Source: Aureimonas sp. AU4
GTDB lineage: Bacteria > Pseudomonadota > Alphaproteobacteria > Rhizobiales > Rhizobiaceae
Reading direction: 5' to 3'
Length of the DNA stretch: 64,000 nucleotides
NCBI RefSeq assembly: GCF_001463765.1
Contig: NZ_BBWK01000066.1
Coordinates: 1-64,000, forward strand
Of the stretch, positions 8,938 to 17,953 are shown one piece after another. How positions within the stretch are numbered: the first letter of the stretch is position 1; every line of letters begins with the position of its first letter. The position numbers and the translations under genes are program-made. The notes under the pieces were generated by a model that was not told the DNA's origin, made no database searches, and worked only from the letters and a program-made list of their open reading frames with translations.

Positions 8938-8976
8938 CCCTTGAAGTCGGCTTTCGAGCCGCTGGAGGATGCTCAG

Positions 8977-9965
8977 ATGGGACAGAAGAAGCACAGGCCG
9001 GAAGAGATCGTCGCCAAGCTGCGGCAGGTCGATGTGTTGCTCTTTCCGGGTCGTTCGGTGGCGGAGGCGATCCGCACGATCGGCGTGACGCCGTTCACGT
9101 GACTTCGATGGCGCAAGGGGTTCGGCGGGCTGAGGAGAGATCAGGTGAAGCGTCTGAAGGACCTTGAGAAGGAGAACGAGCGCCTGCGCAAGGCCGTTGG
9201 GCGCCGGATCACGGCCCTGCTTGGGGATGCCGGCTGGCGCGTGAACGTAGCCAAGTCGAGCGCATCTGTCTCCGGGAAGGCCTGGAGGTGCCAGCCAGGC
9301 AGCCCAAGCGCGGCCGGCTCTGGCTGAACGACGGCTCGTGCGTACGGCTTCGGCCCGAGCGACCCAACCACGTCTGGTCCTACGACTTTGTCGAGGACCG
9401 CACCCATGACGGCCGCAAGTTCCGCATGCCTGGCGACAAACGCTTGCGCGTTTGCGCCGACGTGATCGACGGGTTCACCCGAGAATGCCTGGCCATCCGG
9501 ATCGACCGGAAGCTGGAGTCCACGGACGTCATCGATGTTCTGTCGGACGTATTCATCCTGCGCGGCGTGCCGGGCAACATCCGCTCCGAGTTCTGAGGGG
9601 CAGCCATCGATCCAGTGAGTCGATGGCCCGAAGAACGGTCCCGCGTTCATCGCCAAGGCGGTGCGCGAGTGGATTGCGGCGGTCGGCGCCAGGACCGCGT
9701 TCATCGAGCCTGGCAGCCCATGGGAGAACGGCACCTGCGAAAGCTTCGACTCGAAGCTTCGGGACGAGCTTCTGAACGGCGAGATCTTCTACAGTCTCGC
9801 CAAGGCAAGGATCGTGATCGAGAACTGGCGCCAGCACTACAACGCCAAGTGACCCCACTCGAGCCAGGGCTACCGTCCACCGGCATCTGCCGCCGCGCCG
9901 TGGCCGGCTGCGCCAACCCAGCCCGCTCCGCCGGCCCACCTCAACCGTCGCCGACAAGCCCACCA
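8977..9965 (+). pseudogene. Transposase OrfA-OrfB remnant (IS3 family)
   Basis: OrfA begins at 8977 (MGQKKHRPEEIVAKLRQVD) and runs to a premature TGA at 9100-9102. The same frame then continues as RWRKGFGGLRRDQVKRLKDL and the coiled coil ENERLRKAV. A deletion fuses this directly to the middle of OrfB (RRITALLGDAGW). A frameshift near 9247 moves the reading to VERICLREGLEVPARQPKRG and on through HVWSYDFV and GFTRECLAIRIDRKL to a stop at 9594-9596. About 45 extra bases interrupt the NGPEF motif region; the frame resumes at 9634 (NGPAFIAKAVREW), keeps SPWENGTCESF, and hits a TGA at 9850-9852 before the final GYRPP. It cannot make an active enzyme. Confidence 0.88.
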
Positions 9966-9982
9966 TGCATTGGATCTGATCC

Positions 9983-10006
9983 GGACCACATGACGGGGGC
10001 AGGCCA
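9983..10006 (-). repeat. Right terminal inverted repeat of IS3-family remnant
   Basis: 24 bases complementary to the left end at 8913-8937. They mark the right boundary of the decayed element, 334 bp before the cellulose synthase start. Confidence 0.8.
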
Positions 10007-10340
10007 GTTCAGGAGCCCTGTTCTCCATGAATGCTGTCCATGGGCAAGGATGATCGTCGCACCGGTACGGGTCCGTTGCATCTTCGATCAAAGGCTTATG
10101 CCGTCGGCGTGCCTGCCGCTGCCTTCCTCTGGGTCATTAGGATTTTATCAAGGAACGTTATATTTTTTTACAGGGAATCTATCGGACTTTTTCGAAAAAC
10201 TGAGCGTAAACCAAAAAATGACGTAGCGGTATTTACTCGCTCAGGTCGTGATATAGAGGACATCAGTTAGATGGCTGATGGCTCGATGCGTCGGTCCGGC
10301 CGTCGACCTTTCACGACGTCAGTTCTCTCACGAGGTTGGT
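10007..10340 (+). promoter_or_regulatory. AT-rich leader of the cellulose operon
   Basis: 334 bases between the IS remnant and bcsA. From about 10140 to 10265 the base composition is strikingly AT-rich against the high-GC background, with a run of T at 10173-10179 and a perfect 12-base palindrome TTTTTCGAAAAA at 10188-10199. This is the obvious place for the operon promoter and its control sites. No standard -35/-10 pair can be placed with certainty. Short open frames here have no support as genes. Confidence 0.5.
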
Positions 10341-12566
10341 ATGCGCACCATCGTGCTCGCTGTCCTATGGCTGTGCGCAGCCATGGCAGGGCTTTTTCTG
10401 ATCAGTCAGCCCGTCGGCGTCGACGCGCAACTGACGGTCGCGGTCGCCGCCATCCTGGGGGCGGCTGCTATCTACCTCCTGCGTCTGCGGGGGCCCTGGC
10501 GCGCCGTATTCCTGGCCATCTCGACCTTGGTGGTCCTGCGCTACGCCTACTGGCGCACCACCTCGACGCTTCCTTCGCCCGATGACCTTGCGAACTTCGT
10601 ACCCGCCTTCGTCCTGTATCTCGCTGAGATGTACTACATCGTCCTTCTGGCGATGAACCTGTTCGTGGTCTCGGATCCGCTGGAGCGGGGTGCCGCTCCG
10701 CAGGTCGAGGATGACCGGCTTCCGCGCGTCGATGTCTTCGTGCCCACCTATAATGAAAGCGCAAATATCCTCGCCCTGACGCTGTCGAGCGCGAAGGCGC
10801 TGGATTATCCTGCCGACAAGCTGCGCGTCTTCCTGCTCGACGACGGCGGCACCGATGAGAAGCGCAATGCGCGCGACCCCGCCAAGGCCGCCGAGGCCTG
10901 GCGGCGCCACGAGGAGCTTCAGCTCCTTTGCGGTCAGCTCGGCGTCACCTACGTCACCCGCGCCCGCAACGTCCACGCCAAGGCCGGCAACCTCAATGCG
11001 GGCCTCGCCGCCTCGGACGGAGACCTGATCGTCGTCTTCGACGCCGACCATGCTCCCGCGCGCGAATTCCTGCGCCAGACGGTCGGCTACATGGTGCGCG
11101 ATCCGAAGGTCTTCCTGGTTCAGACCCCTCACTTCTTCTCCAACCCGGACCCGATCGAGAAGAACCTCTCCACCTTCGAGCGCATGCCCTCCGAGAACGA
11201 GATGTTCTACGGCACGATCCAGAAGGGCCTCGACAAGTGGAACGCGGCCTTCTTCTGCGGCTCGGCGGCGGTGCTTCGCCGCGCTGCACTGATGCAGGTC
11301 GGCGGCTTCTCCGGCATCACGATCACCGAAGACTGCGAGACCGCGCTCGACCTGCACTCCAAGGGCTGGAAGAGCGTCTACGTCGACCGCCCCATGGTCA
11401 CCGGCCTTCAGCCGGAGACGCTCGCGAGCTTCATCGGGCAGCGCTCGCGCTGGTGCCGCGGCATGCTCCAGATCCTTCTGATGAAGAACGCGGGCCTTAT
11501 GCCCGGCCTCAGCTGGCCGCAGCGCATCTGCTACCTGTCGTCCGGCCTGATCTGGTTCTTTCCGATCATGCGCATGGTGTTCCTGGCCGCTCCGCTGCTC
11601 TTCATCTTCTGCGACCTCAAGATCTACGATGTCTCGACGCAGGAATTCGTCGCCTACACGCTGACCTACCTCGCGGTATCGAGCCTCATCCGCAACTATC
11701 TCTACGGCTCCGTGCGCTGGCCGTGGATGTCGGAACTCTACGAATACGTCCAGTCCGTCTATCTCTTCCGTGCCATCATCAGCGTTCTCGTCAACCCGCG
11801 TCGCCCGACCTTCAACGTGACGGCCAAGGGCGACACGCTGGCCGAAGATCGCCTGTCGGAGATCGCCTGGCCTTACTTCGCGATCTTTGCGGTCCTGCTC
11901 GGCGCGGCCGGCTACAGCGTCTACCGCTACCAGACCGAGCCCGAAATCGGCGGCATCCTTCTGGTGGTCGCCGGCTGGAACCTCCTGAACCTCGTCATCG
12001 CGGCCGCGGCCCTTGGTGTCGTCACCGAAAAGCGCGAGCGCCGCGCCACACCGCGCATCCTCACGAAGCGGGCCGCCGAGCTCGTCCTTGACGGCATGTC
12101 CGTTCCGGTCGTCGTCACCGACATCTCGACGGGCGGCGCCAAGGTCGAGCCGCTGGGCAGCCTGCGGGTCGTGGCGCCCGATACGAACGCGGAGCTGCGC
12201 GTCTCGCGCACCGACGGAACGCCGCTCGGTCTCCTGCCCGTGACGATCCGCACGCAGGGCGAAGAGAAGGGCACGCCGGTGCTCGGCCTGGGATACCGGG
12301 CGGACTATGGCGACTATCCGTTGATCGCCGAACTGATGCTCGCCGACATGACCCCGCTGCGCGAGCAGCGCGCCCGGCGCCAGCATCGCCGTGCCCTGTG
12401 GCTTGCCAGCGTCAACATCGTCGGATGGGCCTTGCGCTATCCCATGCGCGCCTTCCGACACCTCGTCTTCGATCGGGCCGCCGCGGTGCCTGCGCCCCCG
12501 CAGGAGATCCAGACGCTGCAACCCGCGGCGATCCTTCGCCCCAGCGCGCAACCCGCCCAGTCCTGA
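10341..12566 (+). CDS. bcsA: Cellulose synthase catalytic subunit with PilZ domain
   Basis: 741 residues. The inner-membrane enzyme polymerises UDP-glucose into beta-1,4-glucan and moves the chain outward. N-terminal membrane helices (~1-100) lead into the GT2 domain with DDGG (~167), FDADH (~234), TEDCETALDLH (~329, the catalytic base region) and QRSRWCRG (~367, the QxxRW motif). Further membrane helices follow, then a C-terminal PilZ domain with RRATPR (~566) and DISTGG, the c-di-GMP binding motif, so activity should depend on c-di-GMP. The start ATG at 10341 has GAGG upstream; an earlier in-frame ATG at 10278 lacks one. First gene of a bcs operon. Confidence 0.96.
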   Translation: MRTIVLAVLWLCAAMAGLFLISQPVGVDAQLTVAVAAILGAAAIYLLRLRGPWRAVFLAISTLVVLRYAYWRTTSTLPSPDDLANFVPAFVLYLAEMYYIVLLAMNLFVVSDPLERGAAPQVEDDRLPRVDVFVPTYNESANILALTLSSAKALDYPADKLRVFLLDDGGTDEKRNARDPAKAAEAWRRHEELQLLCGQLGVTYVTRARNVHAKAGNLNAGLAASDGDLIVVFDADHAPAREFLRQTVGYMVRDPKVFLVQTPHFFSNPDPIEKNLSTFERMPSENEMFYGTIQKGLDKWNAAFFCGSAAVLRRAALMQVGGFSGITITEDCETALDLHSKGWKSVYVDRPMVTGLQPETLASFIGQRSRWCRGMLQILLMKNAGLMPGLSWPQRICYLSSGLIWFFPIMRMVFLAAPLLFIFCDLKIYDVSTQEFVAYTLTYLAVSSLIRNYLYGSVRWPWMSELYEYVQSVYLFRAIISVLVNPRRPTFNVTAKGDTLAEDRLSEIAWPYFAIFAVLLGAAGYSVYRYQTEPEIGGILLVVAGWNLLNLVIAAAALGVVTEKRERRATPRILTKRAAELVLDGMSVPVVVTDISTGGAKVEPLGSLRVVAPDTNAELRVSRTDGTPLGLLPVTIRTQGEEKGTPVLGLGYRADYGDYPLIAELMLADMTPLREQRARRQHRRALWLASVNIVGWALRYPMRAFRHLVFDRAAAVPAPPQEIQTLQPAAILRPSAQPAQS

Positions 12567-12582
12567 GCTTCGGAGCCGGATC

Positions 12583-14916
12583 GTGACACTCGCCATGCCT
12601 GTTGCTTCCTGTCGCCGGGCAACCTCCGCCCTGGCCATCCTCGCCTCCGTCGCCGCCAGCGCTCCGGCGCTGGCGGAAGGAGCTCCCGCCTTCGACATGG
12701 GCGCCAGCCCCCGGCCGAACACGGCCGTCACCTCTTCCGCCTCTTCCGCCGACCTTTCGCTCGCCCGTCTCCAGGCCAGCGCGCGGGACCTCTTCCTGGG
12801 CGGCGAGAACCCGCACCGTTCCTTCCCCGTCTTCGTGACCACCGAGCAGAGCACGAAGAGCGCGAAGCTGACCCTGTCCTACACGAGTGCGGTCTCGGTC
12901 GCGCCCGAGACCTCCAGCCTCGTCGTTCTGGTCAACGGCGAAACCGTTCTCGACCGCCCGCTCAAGGTCGGCGAGATCCAGGAGGTCGACGTCCCGCTGA
13001 CCGTCGGCTTGCTGACGCCCGGCTACAACGCCGTGCAGATCCTCGTGCGCCAGTTCCACCGCGTCGACTGCTCGGTTCCGGGCACCTACGAGCTGTGGAC
13101 GCAGTTCGATCCCCGCCGCAGCGGCCTGAGCTTCGGTCCGGGCGCGGGGGAGGTGCATGACGTCTCCGACCTTCCCGCCCTTCAACCCGGCGATACGGGT
13201 CGCGTCTCGCTTCAGGGCGTGCTGCGCGCCGGAACGCCCGGCGCCGGTACGGATCGCACCATGACGGCGCTTCAGGCCGCGGCGCTTCTGGGCGGCTTCA
13301 CGGACCCCGTCGTCTCGATCGGACAAGCATCCGGCACCGGAGCGGGCCTCGACGTCGTCGTGGGCACTGACGAGGAGGTCCAGGGACTGGTGGCTGCCAA
13401 GCCGGCGGCGACGCCCTGGTCCGGCGTCGGCTTCGTCGCACCGGGGCCGGGGCGCTCCGCGCAGCTCGTCGTCTCGGGTGCGACCGTCACCGAACTCGAG
13501 GCGAACCTCGCCCAGCTCGTTGCCGCCGCCGAAAATCGCAAGCCCGTCGGCTCGCCCAGCGGTCTGAGTGCCCTGTCCGGGCTTCGCGGACAGGAGGTCG
13601 AGGGCCGACAGTCGCTGGCTTTCGGCGATCTGGGAATCGACGCGCGCCCGTTTTCGGGGCGCTTGTTCCGCGAAGACATCACCTTCTCGCTGCCGGCCGA
13701 CTTCTATTCGGCCGACTACGACTCCGCCAGCCTTCGCATGAACGCCGCCTATGCGGCCGGTCTGTCGTCCGAGGCCGTGCTTCTGGTGCGCGCCAACGAC
13801 CGTATCGTCGCGACGCTACCCTTGTCCTCGCCGCGCGCCGGTCAGCTGCGCGACCACCGCCTGCGCGTTCCGCTCGACACGCTGAAGTCCGGCACCAACC
13901 GCCTTTCGCTGGAAGCCTTCCTGCCCCGCCCCGAGGACACGGCCTGCGAGCCGGCCGCCGAGCGTCCCGCCCGCTTCGTCCTGTCGGGCTCGACGCGCCT
14001 CGAATTCCCGGCCCTCGCGCGGGCCGGGCATTATCCCGATCTCGCCGGAACGCTTGCCGGCGTGAAGTCCGAGGGGCACACGTCGCGCGATCTCGCGCTC
14101 TACCTGCCGGGCGGCGATGCGCGCTCGCTCGATGCGGCTTCGACGCTCGTCGCCCGCATGGCCACCGGATCGGGCAGCGTGCGCCGGACACGCCTCGTGT
14201 CGGCCATGCCGCACGAGGAGAGCGGCGACCTGCTGGCGGTGGGAACCTACGCCTCGCTACCGGGCGAACTCGTGCGGGCGGTCCGCCTGCGCGCGCCGGG
14301 CGAGCCGGAGGCGCTCGTGTCGAGCAGCCGTTGGTTGCCGGTTGCGAGCGCCGAGGCCGCGGCCCCGTCGCCGGCCGCTCCGGCCCTTTCGGGAGACGGG
14401 CAGGCCCTGTCGGCCTTCATTCAGCCCGTTGCCTATCGGGAGCGGCTCGCGGAGATCGGACGTCAGGTGGCCGGCCCCGTGCTCGACAGCCTGCATCGCA
14501 TCGTGAACAAGGACCGTTCCGAGGAGCGCGCGCCGCTCCCGGAAGGCGCGACGATCCTGGCGCAGGCACCGGCGCCCGTTGCAACCGGCGCGGCCTGGAC
14601 GTTGCTCGCCGCCCCGACCGGCGAGTCTCTCGCGCACGGTCTCGATCGCCTCGTGGAGAATCAGACCTGGACGGGGGTGAACGGAGCCCGCGTCGAGATT
14701 CCCGACGCCTCCGACCGCGCCATCGTCTCCGCGTCCGGCGGTTCCGAGCGCCTGTTCGAAACCCAGCCGCGCAGCCTGTCCAACGCGCGTCTCGTTCTGG
14801 CCGGCTGGTTCTCTCGCCACAGCGACAACTACGCGTCGTTCGTCCTCTCCGCCTCGCTCCTCCTCGCCCTGTCGACGTGGCTCCTGCTGCGGCGCCTCGG
14901 GGAGAAGGACAAGTGA
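12583..14916 (+). CDS. bcsB: Cellulose synthase periplasmic subunit BcsB
   Basis: 777 residues from GTG 12583 (GGAG seven bases upstream; ATG 12595 is an alternative). A signal peptide ends near ALAEG. The body is the beta-rich periplasmic BcsB fold with carbohydrate-binding jelly-roll and flavodoxin-like modules; SYTSAVSVAPETSSLVVLVNGETV and TPGYNAVQILVRQFH with VDCSVPG are typical BcsB segments. A single C-terminal membrane helix (ASFVLSASLLLALSTWLLL) anchors it next to BcsA, where it guides the nascent glucan through the periplasm. It sits 16 bp after bcsA, and its stop overlaps the start of bcsZ. Confidence 0.93.
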   Translation: MTLAMPVASCRRATSALAILASVAASAPALAEGAPAFDMGASPRPNTAVTSSASSADLSLARLQASARDLFLGGENPHRSFPVFVTTEQSTKSAKLTLSYTSAVSVAPETSSLVVLVNGETVLDRPLKVGEIQEVDVPLTVGLLTPGYNAVQILVRQFHRVDCSVPGTYELWTQFDPRRSGLSFGPGAGEVHDVSDLPALQPGDTGRVSLQGVLRAGTPGAGTDRTMTALQAAALLGGFTDPVVSIGQASGTGAGLDVVVGTDEEVQGLVAAKPAATPWSGVGFVAPGPGRSAQLVVSGATVTELEANLAQLVAAAENRKPVGSPSGLSALSGLRGQEVEGRQSLAFGDLGIDARPFSGRLFREDITFSLPADFYSADYDSASLRMNAAYAAGLSSEAVLLVRANDRIVATLPLSSPRAGQLRDHRLRVPLDTLKSGTNRLSLEAFLPRPEDTACEPAAERPARFVLSGSTRLEFPALARAGHYPDLAGTLAGVKSEGHTSRDLALYLPGGDARSLDAASTLVARMATGSGSVRRTRLVSAMPHEESGDLLAVGTYASLPGELVRAVRLRAPGEPEALVSSSRWLPVASAEAAAPSPAAPALSGDGQALSAFIQPVAYRERLAEIGRQVAGPVLDSLHRIVNKDRSEERAPLPEGATILAQAPAPVATGAAWTLLAAPTGESLAHGLDRLVENQTWTGVNGARVEIPDASDRAIVSASGGSERLFETQPRSLSNARLVLAGWFSRHSDNYASFVLSASLLLALSTWLLLRRLGEKDK

Positions 14917-16010
14917 GCGGGCGCAGGCACCGGACTGCCCTCATGTTTCTGGCCGGAACCGCAGCCCTGACCGCCTGCGCCGTCATGCCGGCAAGGGCCG
15001 CGCCCGATCGTCCCGCCCTGTCGGTCGAGGCCGGCGACTACCTCCTGGGTGGCTGGGAACTCTACAGCAGCCGCTTCGTGACGCCCGAAGGCCGCGTCGT
15101 CGACGACGACAACGGCTCGATCAGCCATAGCGAGGGGCAGGGCTACGGCATGCTGCTCGCCGTGGCGGCGGGCGATCGCGACCGCTTCCAGCGGATCTGG
15201 ACCTGGACCGAGCAGGAACTGTTCGTGCGGGACGACGACCTGGCGGCCTGGCGCTGGGATCCCAACGCGACACCCCGCGTCACCGATCGCAACGATGCGA
15301 CCGACGGCGACATCCTGATCGCCTGGGCACTGCTGCGCGCCGCCGAACGCTGGGGCGAGGCCGAGTGGCGTCATCGTGCCCGCAGCATCGCGGACGCTGT
15401 CGCCGAACGCGCCACGCAGGCGGCGGGAAAGCTCACGATTCTCATGCCGGGCGTCACCGGCTTTTCGGCGGGCGAGCAGCCCGACGGCCCGGTCGTGAAC
15501 CTCTCGTACTGGGTCTTTCCCGCGATCGAGCAACTGGAAACCATCTCGCCTTCGCTGGCCGAGGCGAAGCTGCGCGAAAGCGGCCTGGAGCTTGCCCGCC
15601 TCGCCCGCTTCGGCCGCGACGCCCTGCCGACCGACTGGATCTCGCTCGCCGCGCGCAAGCCCGCCCCGGCCAAATCGTTCGCGCCGGTCTTCGGCTACAA
15701 CGCGGTGCGCGTCCCTCTGTACCTCGCCTGGGAAGGCGAGGCGGGCCGCGCGCTTCTGGAGCCCTACCTCGACGCCTGGGCGGGCGAGAACGGCGCCGGT
15801 CCCCATGTCGTGGACGTCGAGAACGACCTGCGCGCCGATCGTCTGGACGCGCCCGGCTACGAGGCGATCTCGGATCTCGTGGCCTGCGCCCTGACGCAGC
15901 GCCCCGCCAGCGACCGCACGCGCAACTTCGTGCCGACCACCTACTACCCCAGCACCCTTCATCTCCTGAGCCTGATGGCCTTTGCCGAAAGGTACCCGCG
16001 ATGCCTGTAA
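14913..16010 (+). CDS. bcsZ: Periplasmic endo-beta-1,4-glucanase (GH8)
   Basis: 365 residues from GTG 14913, which overlaps the bcsB stop (GTGA). It is a glycoside hydrolase family 8 cellulase of the BcsZ/CelC type: SHSEGQGYGM carries the acid E74, and TDRNDATDGDILIAWALL is the second conserved block. YNAVRVPLYLAW and FVPTTYYPSTLHLLSLMAF are also typical. The enzyme trims misfolded or excess glucan and is usually needed for proper cellulose export. The N-terminus has a signal segment; LTAC at 19-22 would also fit a lipobox, so either lipoprotein or soluble periplasmic maturation (after PARA) is possible. It overlaps the next gene by 10 bases. Confidence 0.94.
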   Translation: MSGRRHRTALMFLAGTAALTACAVMPARAAPDRPALSVEAGDYLLGGWELYSSRFVTPEGRVVDDDNGSISHSEGQGYGMLLAVAAGDRDRFQRIWTWTEQELFVRDDDLAAWRWDPNATPRVTDRNDATDGDILIAWALLRAAERWGEAEWRHRARSIADAVAERATQAAGKLTILMPGVTGFSAGEQPDGPVVNLSYWVFPAIEQLETISPSLAEAKLRESGLELARLARFGRDALPTDWISLAARKPAPAKSFAPVFGYNAVRVPLYLAWEGEAGRALLEPYLDAWAGENGAGPHVVDVENDLRADRLDAPGYEAISDLVACALTQRPASDRTRNFVPTTYYPSTLHLLSLMAFAERYPRCL

Positions 16011-17896
16011 AGTCCCTGCTCCTGGCCTCCGCAAGCGTCCTGCTGATCCTAGCGCCCGCCCGTGCCCAGATCGCGGCGCCCGATTTCACGCGATCCGCGC
16101 CCGCTGCCGCACCGGCCACGGCCGCAGGCACTCCGACGCCGCAGGCACCCAACTGGTCCGTTCCCGCGCAGCTCCCGGCGGCGATGCCCGCCCCGGCGGG
16201 CGCCAATCCGTTCGCCGCGCCGCCGGCCGCCGCGACGCCTGCGCCGGTCCCGGCTCCGGCCTCCGCGCCCTTCGCGCTCGCCCCCGCGCCGGCACCACCT
16301 GCGGCCGTCACCGAGCCCGCCAAGCCGGATGAGAGCGCCTTGCGCTATTACGCTTCCCAGAGGGACATGGCGCGCGTGGGTGCCGAGATCCGGCGCCTGA
16401 AGGGTCTCTACGCCGACTGGCAGCCCCCGTCTGACCTGTTCGCGACCGGACCCAAGGTCGACGAGCAGCCCATCTGGGACCTGTTCGCGAAGGGCGACCT
16501 CGCAGGGGCGCAGGCGATGGTCGCAAGCCTCAGGACGCAGAACCAGGGTTGGCAGCCGAGCGACGACCTGTCCGGCAAGCTCGGCGACGCCGTCGCGCGC
16601 CAGAAGATCATGGCGGCTGCCGCCAGTGCCGCCTGGACCGATGTCATCGCAGCGGCGCAGCTCTCGCCCTCGCTCCTGACCTGCGAGCAGGTGGATATTC
16701 TCTGGACGCTCGGCGAGGCCTTTGCGCGGACCGGTCATCTCGCCCGTTCCTTCGATGCCTATGCCTACATCCTGAAGACCTGCGAGGATGGCGCCGTGCG
16801 CCTCGCCACCGTCCAGAAGGCCGCCCAGCTTCTGCCGCCGCAGGGCTCCGAGGCGCTCCTGGCGCTCGGGCGGACGGGACCCATGGGCGGTGAGTTCGAG
16901 GCCGTGCGCTACGATGCGCTGCGCGGCGCGATGGGCCGCGTCGCGTCGGGCGACGGCACGGCCCTCCCGCCGGCAGCCGAGCTGGCCGCCTTTGCGGACT
17001 TCGTCGGACGCACGCGCTCGGCACAGGACGCCTCGCTCTTCGGCTGGTACCTTTATGGCCAGAAGCGCTGGAAGGACGCGGCCGGCTGGTTCCGCGCGGC
17101 CGGCCAGTTGACGGACGATCCAAAGCCCCTCGAGGGACTGATCCTGTCCCTGCGCAACGACGGCGACAAGGCCGCCGCCTCGGATCTCGCCTTCGAGGCC
17201 CGCGCACGCTCGCCCGAGATCGCCAAGATCTATGTCGAGATGGGCGCCGAGCGTCTGACGGCCGATGGCGCGACGCCGCCCAGCGATGCCGAACAGCGCC
17301 GTTTCGCCGATGTGGTCGATCAGGCGCGATCGAGCCTGGGAGCGCAGGCGCTCGGCTGGTCGCTGGTGGCGCAGAACAAGCCGGAAGCCGCGCGTGGCTG
17401 GTTCGCCAAGTCGGTGGACTGGGAGGAGACCAGCGAGGGCGTGCTGGGACTGGCGGTCGTCGCCTCGCGCCTCAAGGACCGGGCGGGACTGGAGGCGATC
17501 AAGAGCCAGTACGGCGCGCGCTATCCCGAAGTCGCCGAGATCCAGGATACGCCGGCCGCCGTCGCCAAGGCGACGCGCCGCATCGCCGCCGGGACCGGGG
17601 GCGGGCAGCGCCGCGGCGGCGGAGGCGGTCAGGACAAGGTGCTGCGCGAGGCGCAGAAGCAGTTCGATTCCGGCAACTATCAGGCGGCACTTGCCTCGCT
17701 CGACGAGCACGAGCGCAAGTACGGACGCAACCGAGGGGCCGAACTCCTGAAGGGGTGGACCAATCTCAAGATGCGCCGCTACCAGGAGGCGCGCGCGATC
17801 TTCAAGGCCGAGGACAAGCGCGGCTCGACCAAGGACACGCGCTTCGGCATCGGGGCGACCTTCAACTCCCAGTTCAATGCCTGGTCGTCGAACTGA
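16001..17896 (+). CDS. Cellulose-operon TPR protein (no BcsC barrel)
   Basis: 631 residues from ATG 16001, which overlaps the bcsZ stop by 10 bases. A signal peptide (ends ARAQ) is followed by a Pro/Ala-rich linker to about residue 110, then helical TPR-like repeats across the rest; the segment KVLREAQKQFDSGNYQAALA near 545-565 is a clear TPR. A Gly/Arg linker lies just before it. Its place in the operon is that of bcsC, whose product links the periplasm to an outer-membrane pore. Here, however, the large C-terminal BcsC beta-barrel is missing: the protein ends after the TPRs. It is therefore best seen as a periplasmic scaffold, with the pore encoded elsewhere or absent. Confidence 0.82.
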   Translation: MPVKSLLLASASVLLILAPARAQIAAPDFTRSAPAAAPATAAGTPTPQAPNWSVPAQLPAAMPAPAGANPFAAPPAAATPAPVPAPASAPFALAPAPAPPAAVTEPAKPDESALRYYASQRDMARVGAEIRRLKGLYADWQPPSDLFATGPKVDEQPIWDLFAKGDLAGAQAMVASLRTQNQGWQPSDDLSGKLGDAVARQKIMAAAASAAWTDVIAAAQLSPSLLTCEQVDILWTLGEAFARTGHLARSFDAYAYILKTCEDGAVRLATVQKAAQLLPPQGSEALLALGRTGPMGGEFEAVRYDALRGAMGRVASGDGTALPPAAELAAFADFVGRTRSAQDASLFGWYLYGQKRWKDAAGWFRAAGQLTDDPKPLEGLILSLRNDGDKAAASDLAFEARARSPEIAKIYVEMGAERLTADGATPPSDAEQRRFADVVDQARSSLGAQALGWSLVAQNKPEAARGWFAKSVDWEETSEGVLGLAVVASRLKDRAGLEAIKSQYGARYPEVAEIQDTPAAVAKATRRIAAGTGGGQRRGGGGGQDKVLREAQKQFDSGNYQAALASLDEHERKYGRNRGAELLKGWTNLKMRRYQEARAIFKAEDKRGSTKDTRFGIGATFNSQFNAWSSN

Positions 17897-17913
17897 CCCG
17901 CCGGGTTGGCGGG
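17897..17913 (+). terminator. Weak stem-loop after the cellulose operon
   Basis: CCCGCC, a five-base loop and GGCGGG form a perfect 6-bp stem directly after the last bcs gene stop. The T-run comes only about 20 bases later (17934-17941), so as a classical terminator it is weak; it may act as an attenuator ahead of the RTX gene. Confidence 0.35.
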
Positions 17914-17953
17914 AAGCTGTCGATATTCGTTCCCTTTTTTCTTCGAGATCGCG

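Larger units (their letters stand above)
8913..10006 (+). mobile_element. Decayed IS3-family insertion sequence
   Basis: The ends match as imperfect terminal inverted repeats: 8913-8937 reads TGGTCTGCCCTCTGAAATGT followed by GGTCC, and the complement of 9983-10006 reads TGGCCTGCCCCCGTCATGTG followed by GTCC. Inside are remnants of OrfA and of the OrfB DDE transposase in the expected order and strand. The span is 1094 bp, shorter than a complete element of this type because the OrfA-OrfB junction is deleted. I found no target-site duplication (flanks CGG and GTT). It is inactive. It lies between the two-component pair and the cellulose operon. Confidence 0.88.

Noticed and set aside
8905-10012. 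Target-site duplication flanking the IS3 relic
   Set aside because: The 3-4 bases outside the two ends (CGG and GTT/GTTC) do not match.
10031-10270. 79-codon frame in the AT-rich leader of the cellulose operon
   Set aside because: No ribosome site and no family; the region looks regulatory.
10365-12854. 829-codon frame on the minus strand opposite bcsA-bcsB
   Set aside because: It is the antisense shadow of high-GC coding DNA; the plus strand encodes complete BcsA and BcsB with all motifs.
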